A stretch of DNA of 64,000 bases from NCBI GenBank assembly GCA_020631815.1, contig JACKGW010000004.1, positions 193,950 to 257,949 of the forward strand, read 5' to 3'. The position numbers and the translations under genes were made by a program. The notes beneath the pieces were generated by a model. It saw nothing but the letters and a program-made list of their open reading frames with translations, did not search any database and had not been told where the DNA came from. The DNA comes from Planctomycetota bacterium. Its GTDB lineage: Bacteria > Planctomycetota > PLA2 > JAEUHO01. Below are positions 7,692 through 16,564 of this stretch, in pieces (position 1 is the first letter of the stretch; each line of letters begins with the position of its first letter).

Positions 7692-9094
7692 GCCTCGGGG
7701 GGCGGCGAGCCCGGAGCGTCAGCGCGCGGCGGCGCGCTCCCGCCCTGCGCCTTCTTGAGTGCGCGGTTGTAGACGACGCGACGACGGCCCTGCTCCTTGG
7801 GGGAGAGACCGGGCTCGTCGGGATCCTCGACACCGAGGGCGGCAGGAGAGGTGTCGCCCACGGCCGGGGCGGCGGCGGGCGCCGCGGCGGGAGCAGCAGC
7901 CCCTCCACCCTCGGCAGCCTTCTTCTTGGCCCGCGTGAAGGCGATCTGTCGCTTGGCCTTCTCCTTCGGCGTGATGCCCGGCTCCTCGGGGTCGTCGACG
8001 CCCAAGGAAGCGGGTGTCAGCTCGCCGGCGGGCGCCGCCGGGGCGGCGACGGCCGCAGCCTCCTCGGCCTTCTTCTGCGCGCGCTTCAGACCCAGCGCGC
8101 GCTTGGCCTTCTCCTTCGGCGTGATGCCGGCTTCGTCGGGGTCCGGCACGCCGAGCGCGGCGGGCGAGAGGTCGAGCGCGGCTGCGGCAGCCGCAGGCGC
8201 GACGGCACCCTGGCGGGCCTTGGCCTTCTTGGCGTCCTTCACGGCCTTGAGGCGCGCGATCTTGCGGTTGGTGCGCTCGCGCGGCTCGAGGCCGGCCTCG
8301 GAGGGATCCGGCAAGGCCGCCATGATCGCGGCTTCGTCCACCTTCACTGTGCGCCAGTCGACGTCCTCGGCAACGGCGGCGCCCACGCCCGCGACCTTGC
8401 GCTTGGCGGCGCGGATGGCCACGAGACGAGCGACCTTGCGCTGCGTGCGCTCGCGCATCGAGATGCCGGCCTCGAACGGGTCGGGGAGACCCGCCGTGAT
8501 CGCGGCCTCGTCCACCTTGATGTCGTGGAGCGACACGCGCGGCGCGGCCTTGCCCTTGCCGCCCCTCTTGGCGGCCTTGGCCTTGGCCTCGCGGTCTTCG
8601 CGCGTCTTGCGGATGGCGGCGCTGGCGTCGGCGTAGGACTTCGCCTCGCGCTCCATCGCCTCGGCGGCGAGCGGCAGCAGGACCTGCAGGCGCCGGTCCT
8701 TCTCCTGGCGGATCGTGCGCAGCGTGGTCTGCACGAGGCGGTGCTCGGGACCGAACGCGGCCAGCGCCTCGTCGAGCACGGCGATGTCGTCCTGCAGGGC
8801 CTCGACGACGAAGCCCATCATGTACGGCAGCGTGAGGTAGTTCACGTCGCGGTACCAGTAGGCGAACGTGCCCGGCTCCGGGACCTCGTCGTAGGTCTCG
8901 ATCAGGCGCGCCAGCAGCATCGCGTGGCGACGATCGTCCAGGCGCAGGGCCTTGAGGTCGTCCATCAGCGCCTGGTCCTCGGCAACGAGGAACGGGCGGC
9001 TCTCGTAGACGTAGCCCGAGGCGCTGTAGTAGCCGCGGTTGAAGACCTGGTTGAGCAGGTCGCGCTGCGCGGTGTCGAGGGTCAGGGTCGTCAC
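7688..9094 (-). CDS. Helical protein with five C-terminal DP-E-G/KEKAKR repeats, nuo operon member
   Basis: The protein has 468 residues and starts with GTG, five bases after nuoN, behind GGAGG at a nine-base spacing. Residues 1-165 are predicted helical and could be a ferritin-like bundle (DDRRHAMLLARLIE, then an aromatic YWYRDVNYLTLPYMM segment), although I cannot place a full set of metal ligands. From about residue 190 the chain becomes Ala/Lys-rich and carries five spaced repeats of the form DP-x-E-x-G-[IL]-x-x-[KR]-E. Examples are DPFEAGISMRERTQRK, DPSEAGLEPRERTNRK, DPDEAGITPKEKAKR, DPEEPGITPKEKAKR and DPDEPGLSPKEQGRRR, each followed by a basic AKKKA-like run. I do not recognise the family. 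Its place between nuoN and the protease gene suggests a link to complex I or the membrane, which is inference. Confidence 0.65.
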   Translation of the reverse strand: MTTLTLDTAQRDLLNQVFNRGYYSASGYVYESRPFLVAEDQALMDDLKALRLDDRRHAMLLARLIETYDEVPEPGTFAYWYRDVNYLTLPYMMGFVVEALQDDIAVLDEALAAFGPEHRLVQTTLRTIRQEKDRRLQVLLPLAAEAMEREAKSYADASAAIRKTREDREAKAKAAKRGGKGKAAPRVSLHDIKVDEAAITAGLPDPFEAGISMRERTQRKVARLVAIRAAKRKVAGVGAAVAEDVDWRTVKVDEAAIMAALPDPSEAGLEPRERTNRKIARLKAVKDAKKAKARQGAVAPAAAAAALDLSPAALGVPDPDEAGITPKEKAKRALGLKRAQKKAEEAAAVAAPAAPAGELTPASLGVDDPEEPGITPKEKAKRQIAFTRAKKKAAEGGGAAAPAAAPAAAPAVGDTSPAALGVEDPDEPGLSPKEQGRRRVVYNRALKKAQGGSAPPRADAPGSPPPEA

Positions 9095-9098
9095 GCCG

Positions 9099-10574
9099 CT
9101 AGCCTCCGATCACCGATTCCGTGACGGCCTTGGCCCACTCCCAGAGCGGGCTCCAGAAGAGGCCGAACAGCACGACGGGGGCCACGAGGCCCGCGCTCAA
9201 CAGCTTGTCGGCCAGCGGCAGGCGCCACGCGGTGGCGGCCTCCTCGCCCTCCTGCTCGGAGAACGGGAACATCGCCGTCACGACGCGCATGTAGTAGTAG
9301 AGCGACACGACGCCGTTGAGCAGGCCCAGCACGCCGAGTGCGATGTAGCCCTTGGCGAAGACGCCGTAGAACAGCTGCAGCTTGCCGACGAATCCGAAGA
9401 ACGGCGGCAGGCCCGTGAGGCTGAACATCACGATGGCCAGCGCCACGGCGAGCCATACGTTGCGGCGAGCCAGTCCACGGAAGGCCGACATCTCGCCCGA
9501 GCCCTGGCGGCGGATGACCATGCCCGCGATGGCGAACGCGGCCAGGTTCATGAACAGGTAGGCCACGAGGTAGAGCACGAGGCCCGCCAGCGTGGAGTCG
9601 CTCCACACCGTGATGGCCAGCAGGATGTACCCGGCGTGCGCGATGCTCGACCAGGCAAGCAGGCGCTTGATCTCGGTCTGGCGCAAGGCGGCCGCGTTGC
9701 CGAAGGTCATCGACAGGATCGCGAGCACGCCCACGACCTGCAGCAGGAACGGACCGTCGGGGAGCCAGCCGGCTCCCGTGGCCTGGGCGACCTGGCCCGG
9801 CACCACGGCCGCGACCACGCGGATCAGTGCCGCGAACCCCGCAGCCTTCGAGGCCACCGCCAGGAAGCCGCCGACCGCCGCCGGGGCGCCGGCGTAGACG
9901 TCGGGTGCCCAGAAGTGGAACGGGACGGCCGAGATCTTGAAGGCGAAGCCCGCCGCCATGAGCACGCAGGCCACCCAGAAGATCGGCTGGGCGCCGATGC
10001 CGTTGGTCATGGCCACCGACAGCGCGTCGAGCGAGGTGCTGCCCACGAGGCCCACGAGCAGCGAGAGGCCGTACAGCATCGCCGCGGACGAGACCGCGCC
10101 GAACAGCACGTACTTCATGCTGGCCTCGTTGGCCTTCAGGTCCGAGCGACGCATGCCCACGAGCACGTAGCTGGGGATCGAAACGGTCTCGAACGCCAGG
10201 TAGAGCGTCACGAGGTCGACCGACATCGACAGGATGATCATGCCGAGCACGGCGGCGAGGATCAGCAGCAGGTACTCGCCGCCCGGCGTGCGGAAGGCTT
10301 CGCCGCGCATGGTGGCCACGACCGTGAGCGCGCCCACGAGGCAGCAGAAGACCGTCATGGCGAGGCCGAACGCGTCGGCGCGCAGCACGCCGAACACGAC
10401 CGCGGTGTCCGGGGCCTGGCCCCACGCCACCAGCCCCGCCGTGACGAAGCCGGCGATGGCCAGCACCGCGGGCACGACGGGGCGGCGACCGCGACCCAGC
10501 AGGTCGGTCAGCAGCACCGCCAGCGCGGCGACGGTCAGCAGGATCGACGGAACAAGGGGGCCGAGGTCGGGCAC
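9099..10574 (-). CDS. nuoN: NADH-quinone oxidoreductase subunit N
   Basis: The 491-residue, multi-pass membrane protein is one of the three antiporter-like subunits of complex I that carry proton translocation in the membrane arm. Recognisable family segments are AFETVSIPSYVLVGMRRSD, SAVPFHFWAPDVYAGAP and LLAWSSIAHAGYILLA, which hold the conserved glutamate, lysine and histidine positions of the channel. It starts with GTG, 45 bases after nuoM, the widest gap in the operon, and is followed five bases later by the repeat-tailed protein. Length is normal. Confidence 0.95.
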   Translation of the reverse strand: MPDLGPLVPSILLTVAALAVLLTDLLGRGRRPVVPAVLAIAGFVTAGLVAWGQAPDTAVVFGVLRADAFGLAMTVFCCLVGALTVVATMRGEAFRTPGGEYLLLILAAVLGMIILSMSVDLVTLYLAFETVSIPSYVLVGMRRSDLKANEASMKYVLFGAVSSAAMLYGLSLLVGLVGSTSLDALSVAMTNGIGAQPIFWVACVLMAAGFAFKISAVPFHFWAPDVYAGAPAAVGGFLAVASKAAGFAALIRVVAAVVPGQVAQATGAGWLPDGPFLLQVVGVLAILSMTFGNAAALRQTEIKRLLAWSSIAHAGYILLAITVWSDSTLAGLVLYLVAYLFMNLAAFAIAGMVIRRQGSGEMSAFRGLARRNVWLAVALAIVMFSLTGLPPFFGFVGKLQLFYGVFAKGYIALGVLGLLNGVVSLYYYMRVVTAMFPFSEQEGEEAATAWRLPLADKLLSAGLVAPVVLFGLFWSPLWEWAKAVTESVIGG

Positions 10575-10619
10575 GTCAGCTCATCCGGGAAGGAAGGTCG
10601 AAGCGGGTGGTCATGCGCT

Positions 10620-12110
10620 TCACGAGCCCAGCCCCACGGTGGCGGCCTTGAGCAGGGACTCGAGGTTCGTCGTGAAGTAGGCGTAGAGGTTCATCGCCGT
10701 GGCGGGCCAGATGCCCATCCACAGCGTCACGAGCGCCAGCGGCACGAGCACGGCCGCTTCGCGCTTGCTGAGGTCGGGGTAGTGCGACTTGTCCTGGTAG
10801 ACGGCCGGCGTCTTGCCCAGGTAGACCTTCTGCAGCGTGATCAGGTAGTAGGCCGCCGTCATGACGATGCCGGCCAGGGAGGCCCAGGCCGCCCAGCGCT
10901 GCGAGTCGCTCTTGAAGGTGCCGATGAACGTCGTCATCTCGGCGATGAAGCCGGACAGACCCGGCAGGCCGAGGCTGGCGAAGAAAGCGAACGACGCCAG
11001 CAGGAAGTACTTGGGCATGGCCCAGGCCAAGCCACCGAAGCGGTCGATATCGCGGTGGTGGGCGCGGTCGTAGATCACGCCCACGATCATGAAGAGCATG
11101 GCGCTGATCGTCCCGTGCGCGAGCATCATGTACATCGCGCCGTTGATGGCCTCGGCGGTTCCCGCGGCCAAGCCCAACGTGACGAAGCCCATGTGGCTGA
11201 CCGACGAGTACGCGATCATCTTCTTGAAGTCGGTCTGGGCGAGCGCGACGAACGCGCCGTACACGATGGCGATCACGCTGATGATGGCGATGGCCGTGGA
11301 CCAGCCCGCTGCCGCCTCAGGGAAGAACGGGTAGGCGATGCGCATCAAGCCGTAGCCGCCCATCTTCAGCAGCACGCCAGCCAGGATCATGGAGATCGGC
11401 GTGGGCGCCTCGACGTGGGCGTCGGGCAGCCACGTGTGGAACGGGAAGGTGGGCACCTTCACCGCGAAGCCGATGAACATGGCCACGAAGACGAGCGACG
11501 GGTTGACGCCTTCGGGCAAGATCGACTGGCCCGACTTGGCCATCGCGACGATCTCGGGGATCGACCACGTGTTCGCGCCCATGCGGACGAGAATGAGGCC
11601 CGCGAGCAGCAGGACCGAGCCGGCCAGCGTGTAGAGGAAGAACTTGATGCTGGCGTACTGGCGCCGCGGGCCGCCCCACATGCCGATGAGGAAGTACATC
11701 GGCAGGAGCATGATCTCCCAGAACACGTAGAAGAGGAACAGGTCCATCGCCACGAACACGCCCAACATGCCCGTGAGCAGGAGCAGGAAGAGCATGTGGT
11801 AGCCGCGGGGGTTCTTCTCGATGCCCCAGCTGGCGATGGCGGCCGTGAGCGACACGAAGGCCGTGAGCAGCAGCAGGCTCAACGAGAGGCCGTCGACGGC
11901 GATGTGCCACTGGATGCCCACGGCGGGGATCCAGTCGGCCTTCTCGACGTGCTGCAGGGTCTCCATGCCCTGCATGCCACCCCAGACCATCAGCACGAGC
12001 ACGAGCACGGCGACGTTGGTCACCACGTTGATCGCGCGCGCGTGCTTCGCGGGGAGCGCCCAGCAAAGCAGGAGGCCCACGACCGGCAGGAAGATCGTCA
12101 ACGAGAGCAT
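10620..12110 (-). CDS. nuoM: NADH-quinone oxidoreductase subunit M
   Basis: The 496-residue polytopic protein is an antiporter-like proton-pumping subunit of complex I. Family segments include FLFYVFWEIMLLPMYFLIG, with the channel glutamate, and TFPFHTWLPDAHVEAPTP, FKKMIAYSSVSHMGFVTLG and FASLGLPGLSGFIAE. It begins with ATG four bases after the nuoL stop. Length is normal. The order L-M-N is the standard one. Confidence 0.96.
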   Translation of the reverse strand: MLSLTIFLPVVGLLLCWALPAKHARAINVVTNVAVLVLVLMVWGGMQGMETLQHVEKADWIPAVGIQWHIAVDGLSLSLLLLTAFVSLTAAIASWGIEKNPRGYHMLFLLLLTGMLGVFVAMDLFLFYVFWEIMLLPMYFLIGMWGGPRRQYASIKFFLYTLAGSVLLLAGLILVRMGANTWSIPEIVAMAKSGQSILPEGVNPSLVFVAMFIGFAVKVPTFPFHTWLPDAHVEAPTPISMILAGVLLKMGGYGLMRIAYPFFPEAAAGWSTAIAIISVIAIVYGAFVALAQTDFKKMIAYSSVSHMGFVTLGLAAGTAEAINGAMYMMLAHGTISAMLFMIVGVIYDRAHHRDIDRFGGLAWAMPKYFLLASFAFFASLGLPGLSGFIAEMTTFIGTFKSDSQRWAAWASLAGIVMTAAYYLITLQKVYLGKTPAVYQDKSHYPDLSKREAAVLVPLALVTLWMGIWPATAMNLYAYFTTNLESLLKAATVGLGS

Positions 12111-12114
12111 GGCG

Positions 12115-14085
12115 TCAGAGGATCCTTCCCAAGACGAGGGCCAGCGCCAGCACGCCGGCGCTCACGGACAGGTAGAAGCGGACACGACCGCTCTGCAGCG
12201 CGTTCATGCCGGCTCCGAGAACACGGGGCACCCAGCCCACGAGGTGGACGGCGCCGTCCACCACACGACGGTCGGTCCGACCGGACAGCGCGGCGAGCGT
12301 GTCGCGGGCGAAGCGGCCGATCACGTTGACCGCGCCGTCCACGCCCTTCTCGTCCACCACGCGGAAGCCCTTGGCCAGCCCGTAGGCGGGGCGCATGGCG
12401 ATCTCGCGGTAGAGCTCGTCGAAGCCGAACTTGCGGTGGAAGACCTTCTCGAGGCCGGCGAAGGGGCGCTTGAGGCGGTCGAGGGCGGCGCCTCCCATGA
12501 AGCGGAACACGTACAGACCGCCGAGGAGGCCGAGCACGCCGGCCGTAATGGCCATGGCGGCCACGAGGCCCGAGTGCTCGAACTCCAGGTCGCCGACGGT
12601 CTTGAAGCCCGTCGCGGTGACGCCCATCGCGTCGGCCACGATCTCGGGGTTCAAGAGGATGCCGTGCCACGCACCCCAGCCGGCGCAGATGGCCAGCGCG
12701 CCCAGGATGAGCAGCGGGATGGTCATGCTCGCGGGCGACTCGTGGGCGTGGTCGTGCACGTGCTGGTCGCGGGGCTTGCCCAGGAAGGTCATGGCGAACA
12801 GGCGCATCATGTAGAAGGCCGTGAGCACCGCGCCGAAGAGGGCCATCCAGTAGAGGAACGGTAGCCGGTGCCAGGCACCCGCCAAGATGGCGTCCTTCGA
12901 GAAGAAGCCCGCCGTGATGAATGGCAGGCCGGCGATGGCCAGCACGCCGGCCAAGAAGGTCCAGCCCGTGATGGGCATCTTCTTGAGCAGGCCGCCCATC
13001 TTGCGCATGTCCTGCTCGTGGTGGCAGGCGTGGATGACGCTGCCCGAGCCGAGGAACATGAGCGCCTTGAAGAAGGCGTGCGTGGTGAGGTGGAACAGAC
13101 CGGCGTGCCAAGCACCCACGCCGAGGCCCAGGAACATGTAGCCCAGCTGGCTGACCGTGGAGTAGGCCAGGACCTTCTTGATGTCGTCCTGGGCCAGCGC
13201 GATGAAGCCGGCCATGACGGCCGTGACGGCACCGACCGTGGCCACCACCGTGAGCACGTCGGGCGTGAGGATCGGCATGAAGCGGCCGATCAGGTACACG
13301 CCGGCCGCGACCATGGTGGCCGCGTGGATCAGGGCGCTGACGGGCGTCGGGCCCTCCATGGCGTCGGGGAGCCAGACATGCAGCGGAGCCTGCGCGCTCT
13401 TGCCCATGGCAGCGAAGAACAGGCCGAACCCGGCGATCGTGATCCACGGGTCGGCAAGCGCCCCCGAGCGGGCCGCCTCGAAGATCTTGCTGAACTCGAA
13501 GCTGCCGGCCGTCATGTAGATCGCGGCGATCGCCACGACCATGCCGAGGTCGCCGATGCGCGTGGTGATGAAGGCCTTGCGTGCCGCGTTGCCCGGCGCG
13601 GGCTTCTCGCTCCAGAAGCCGATCAGCTTGTAGGAGCAGAGACCCACCAGCTCCCAGCCCATGAACAGGTGGAGCAGGTTGTCGGCCAGCACCAGGACCA
13701 GCATCGAGACGCTGAACATCTGGAGCCAGGCGAAGAACAGGTAGTACTTCGGATCGCCCTTCATGTAGCTCGTGCTGAACAGGTGCACGAGGAAGGCGAC
13801 CAACGTCACCACGACGAGCATGACCGCCGTGAGGCCGTCGATGTGGATGCCCACCGTCCACGGCGTGCCCCCACCCCCGGACGGGTCGAACCACGCCCAC
13901 GAGATGTGGAAGGGATCCGCGCCACCCAGCTGCGAGGCCATGATCACCACGGCCGACACGAAGGACGCGAAGATCGTGGCCACGGTGAGCCACGCCCCCT
14001 GGCCCGGCAGGCGCCGGCCCAGGAAGAACTGGATCACGAAGCCGACCAGCGGCGCGCCGAGAATCGTCAGGGCCAGCCCGAGCAT
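12115..14085 (-). CDS. nuoL: NADH-quinone oxidoreductase subunit L
   Basis: The 656-residue protein is the distal antiporter-like subunit of complex I. It shows FMGWELVGLCSYKLIGFW, APLHVWLPDAMEGPTPVS and KKVLAYSTVSQLGYMFLG, all family hallmarks including the channel glutamate and lysines. The C-terminal part after residue 500 is longer and includes the lateral-helix region and a final hydrophobic segment. It starts with ATG seven bases after nuoK. There is a short His/Asp-rich loop (DQHVHDHAHE) near residue 450 that could bind metal; loops of this kind vary between species. Confidence 0.96.
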   Translation of the reverse strand: MLGLALTILGAPLVGFVIQFFLGRRLPGQGAWLTVATIFASFVSAVVIMASQLGGADPFHISWAWFDPSGGGGTPWTVGIHIDGLTAVMLVVVTLVAFLVHLFSTSYMKGDPKYYLFFAWLQMFSVSMLVLVLADNLLHLFMGWELVGLCSYKLIGFWSEKPAPGNAARKAFITTRIGDLGMVVAIAAIYMTAGSFEFSKIFEAARSGALADPWITIAGFGLFFAAMGKSAQAPLHVWLPDAMEGPTPVSALIHAATMVAAGVYLIGRFMPILTPDVLTVVATVGAVTAVMAGFIALAQDDIKKVLAYSTVSQLGYMFLGLGVGAWHAGLFHLTTHAFFKALMFLGSGSVIHACHHEQDMRKMGGLLKKMPITGWTFLAGVLAIAGLPFITAGFFSKDAILAGAWHRLPFLYWMALFGAVLTAFYMMRLFAMTFLGKPRDQHVHDHAHESPASMTIPLLILGALAICAGWGAWHGILLNPEIVADAMGVTATGFKTVGDLEFEHSGLVAAMAITAGVLGLLGGLYVFRFMGGAALDRLKRPFAGLEKVFHRKFGFDELYREIAMRPAYGLAKGFRVVDEKGVDGAVNVIGRFARDTLAALSGRTDRRVVDGAVHLVGWVPRVLGAGMNALQSGRVRFYLSVSAGVLALALVLGRIL

Positions 14086-14092
14086 GCTCCCG

Positions 14093-14401
14093 CTATCCCT
14101 TCAGGTTCGTCATCGCGTCCACATCGATGCGGTCGCGAGCGTCGAAGACGTTGAGCAAGATGGCCAGCGCGACGGCCGCCTCGGCCGCTGCGATCACCAG
14201 GACGAACAGGGCGAACACCTGCCCGCGCACGCCACCGGGCCCGTAGCGGTCGAACGCCACGAGGTTGAGGTTGGCGGCGTTGAGCATGAGCTCGATGCCG
14301 ATCAGGATCGCCACCGCGTTGCGGCGGGCGAGAACGGTCACGAGGCCCGCGCTGAACAGGGCCGCGCCGACCACGAGGTAGTGCATCAGCCCGATGGTCA
14401 C
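14093..14401 (-). CDS. nuoK: NADH-quinone oxidoreductase subunit K
   Basis: The 102-residue protein has three membrane helices and is the small proton-channel subunit next to NuoJ. It carries the family block IGIELMLNAANLNLVAF with the essential glutamate, and a second glutamate in AAAEAAVALAI. I chose the GTG at 14401, which overlaps the nuoJ stop as GTGA; a methionine six codons in (MHYLVV) is the alternative start. Length is as expected. Confidence 0.95.
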   Translation of the reverse strand: MTIGLMHYLVVGAALFSAGLVTVLARRNAVAILIGIELMLNAANLNLVAFDRYGPGGVRGQVFALFVLVIAAAEAAVALAILLNVFDARDRIDVDAMTNLKG

Positions 14402-14925
14402 GTGCGCCTCCGGCGGGCGAGGTAGGCGGCCCCCACGAGGGCGGCCAGGAGCAGCATGGAGCTCAGCTCGAACGGGAGCAGGTACTGCTCCGGGTCGAGG
14501 AAGGCGCGGCCGATCGGGGCCGTCGTCGGCTGCGGGTCCGGCGGGACCGCGCGCGCGGCGAAGTCGGTGCCGTGCAGCGCCAGGAGCAGGCCGAAGAAGA
14601 ACAGGCCGCCGACGAAGGCCGGGATGAGCAGCTTGGGCTTCTCTTCCAGACCCAGCGTGGAGCGCGTCTTGCCCGTCATCAGGATGCCGAACACGAGCAG
14701 CACGAGGATGCCACCCACGTAGACGATGACCTGGGCGAGGCCGACGAAGTCGGCACCGAGCATGAAGTACAGGCCCGCGACGCCGAAGAAGGCCGCCATG
14801 AGGCCGAAGGCCGCATGCACGATCTTGGGCGCCGTCGCCGCGGCGATCGCCGAGATCACGGCGAACGCGGCGAGGCCGTAGAACACCGCGGGCGCGATGT
14901 AGGGCGTGAGGTCGGGCAGCTTCAC
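14398..14925 (-). CDS. nuoJ: NADH-quinone oxidoreductase subunit J
   Basis: The 175-residue protein has five membrane segments. The block FVGLAQVIVYVGGILVLLVF is the conserved third helix of the subunit, which contains the pi-bulge involved in coupling in known complex I structures. It starts with GTG (overlapping the nuoI stop as GTGA) and stops inside the start of nuoK. The C-terminus ends with a run of arginines after the last helix. Confidence 0.94.
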   Translation of the reverse strand: MKLPDLTPYIAPAVFYGLAAFAVISAIAAATAPKIVHAAFGLMAAFFGVAGLYFMLGADFVGLAQVIVYVGGILVLLVFGILMTGKTRSTLGLEEKPKLLIPAFVGGLFFFGLLLALHGTDFAARAVPPDPQPTTAPIGRAFLDPEQYLLPFELSSMLLLAALVGAAYLARRRRT

Positions 14926-15440
14926 GCCTCGCCCCCCTTCTTCTTGCGCGCCGCGATGCGCGCGAGGTGCGGCGCCAAGCCGGCGTCGGGGTCGGCACTG
15001 GTCTTGGCCGTGCGCCAGGGGCCCTCCCCCTTGGTGAAGTCGATGCGCACGCCGCCTTCGCGGTCGAACGCCGCGAGGTCGTACTGCTGCCCCATGTGGA
15101 TGCAGTCCACGGGACAGGGGTCGATGCAGAGCGAGCAGAACAGGCACTTGGCGTAGTCGATCTCGTAGCGCGTGAGGATCTTGCTGCCGTCTGCCGCCTT
15201 GCCGCCGTCCTCGATCGTGATGCAGTCCACCGGGCACGCCTTGGCGCACAGGTGGCACACGATGCATTTCTCGGGCTCGAACTCGTGCAGACCCCGCTCG
15301 TAGGGGCTGAAGTACGTCTGCTCGCCGGGGTCCGGGTACTCGATGGTGGTCGGCTTCGTGAAGAAGTGCCGCCCCGTGAGCACCATGCCCTTGGCCGTGC
15401 TCGAGATGCCGTGCCAGACGTCCTTGAGGTACGTACGCAT
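14922..15440 (-). CDS. nuoI: NADH-quinone oxidoreductase subunit I (two 4Fe-4S clusters)
   Basis: The 172-residue protein carries two ferredoxin motifs. Cysteines 59, 62, 65 and 69 (CIVCHLCAKACPVDC) and 99, 102, 105 and 109 (CLFCSLCIDPCPVDC) bind clusters N6a and N6b, which pass electrons toward NuoB. The N-terminus has the amphipathic segment that docks on the membrane arm. It starts with ATG 17 bases after nuoH. A basic Lys-rich tail (ARKKKGGEA) ends the protein. Confidence 0.96.
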   Translation of the reverse strand: MRTYLKDVWHGISSTAKGMVLTGRHFFTKPTTIEYPDPGEQTYFSPYERGLHEFEPEKCIVCHLCAKACPVDCITIEDGGKAADGSKILTRYEIDYAKCLFCSLCIDPCPVDCIHMGQQYDLAAFDREGGVRIDFTKGEGPWRTAKTSADPDAGLAPHLARIAARKKKGGEA

Positions 15441-15457
15441 GCGCCGCCTCCCGACCG

Positions 15458-16564
15458 CTACCGGCCCATCAGCCACGCTGCGAAGCCCCCGTCGCCCATC
15501 GAGGCGCCGAGCAGGACTTGCAGGGCTGCCCCCACCACACAGACCACGCTCGCCGGGAGCAGGACCTTGTAGCAGAGGTACATGACGCGATCGACGCGGA
15601 AGCGCGGCAGGCTCCAGCGCACCCAGATCATCACGAAGAGCAGGAACAGCGTCTTCGCGAAGAGGATGCCGAAGCCAACCCAGCGCATGCCCGGGCCGGT
15701 CAGGTCGACGGGGAACCCGGGGGACCACCCACCCAGGAAGAGAACCGAAGCGAGCACGGCGAACAGGATCATGCCCGCGTACTCGGCGAGGAAGAACACG
15801 GCGAAGCGGAAGCCCGTGTACTCGGTGTGGAAGCCGGCGACGAGCTCGCTCTCGGCCTCCGGCAGGTCGAACGGCGCGCGCTTGAGGCTGGCCAGCGCGG
15901 CCGTCGCGAAGATGAAGAACGCGATGAACGCGAAGGGCCCGCGGAACACGTACCAGTTCCAGATGGCGCCTTCCTGCTGGACGACGATGTCCGTGAGGTT
16001 GAGCGTGCCGGCCAGGATCACGACGGCCAGCGCCGAGATGCCCAGCGGCAGCTCGTAGCTGATCATCTGCGCGACCTCGCGCATGGCGCCCAGCACGGCC
16101 CACTTCGAGTTGCTGGCCCAGCCCGCCATGATCACGCCTACGACCTCGATCGAGGTCAGGGACAGGATCACGAACAGGCCGATGTTCATGTCGGCCGGGA
16201 CGAGGCCGAAGCCCCACGGCAGCACGGCGAACGCCACGAAGGCGCCCGCGAACACGATGATGGGCGCCAGCAGGAAGACGATCTTGTCGGCGCTGGCCGG
16301 AATGATGTCTTCCTTGGCCAGCAGCTTGACGCCGTCGGCCACGAACTGGAGCAAGCCCTGGGGGCCCACGCGGTTGGGCCCGATGCGGGCCTGCATGCGG
16401 CCGGCGACACGGCGCTCGAGCCAGACGGTCTCGCCCGCGATGACGCTGACGAAGACCAGCACCAGCTTGCAGGCCAGCACGATGGCGATCGTGTAGACCA
16501 ACCCCGCCGGCACCGCCTGGAGCCATCCGTGTTCCCGGATCAGCTGATCGAGCCACGCCTGCAT
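15458..16564 (-). CDS. nuoH: NADH-quinone oxidoreductase subunit H
   Basis: The 368-residue polytopic protein helps form the quinone chamber and links the hydrophilic arm to the proton pumps. Diagnostic segments are ERRVAGRMQARIGPNRVGPQ near residues 50-69 and the acidic loop EAESELVAGFHTEYTGFRF. The start ATG shares one base with the nuoD stop (TGATG), so translation is coupled. Length is normal. Confidence 0.96.
   Translation of the reverse strand: MQAWLDQLIREHGWLQAVPAGLVYTIAIVLACKLVLVFVSVIAGETVWLERRVAGRMQARIGPNRVGPQGLLQFVADGVKLLAKEDIIPASADKIVFLLAPIIVFAGAFVAFAVLPWGFGLVPADMNIGLFVILSLTSIEVVGVIMAGWASNSKWAVLGAMREVAQMISYELPLGISALAVVILAGTLNLTDIVVQQEGAIWNWYVFRGPFAFIAFFIFATAALASLKRAPFDLPEAESELVAGFHTEYTGFRFAVFFLAEYAGMILFAVLASVLFLGGWSPGFPVDLTGPGMRWVGFGILFAKTLFLLFVMIWVRWSLPRFRVDRVMYLCYKVLLPASVVCVVGAALQVLLGASMGDGGFAAWLMGR

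Noticed and set aside
9039..12329. Very long plus-strand open frame opposite the nuoN and nuoM genes
   Set aside because: It is rich in His, Arg, Asp and Gly in the manner of an antisense shadow, has no family motifs, and lies opposite clear nuo genes.
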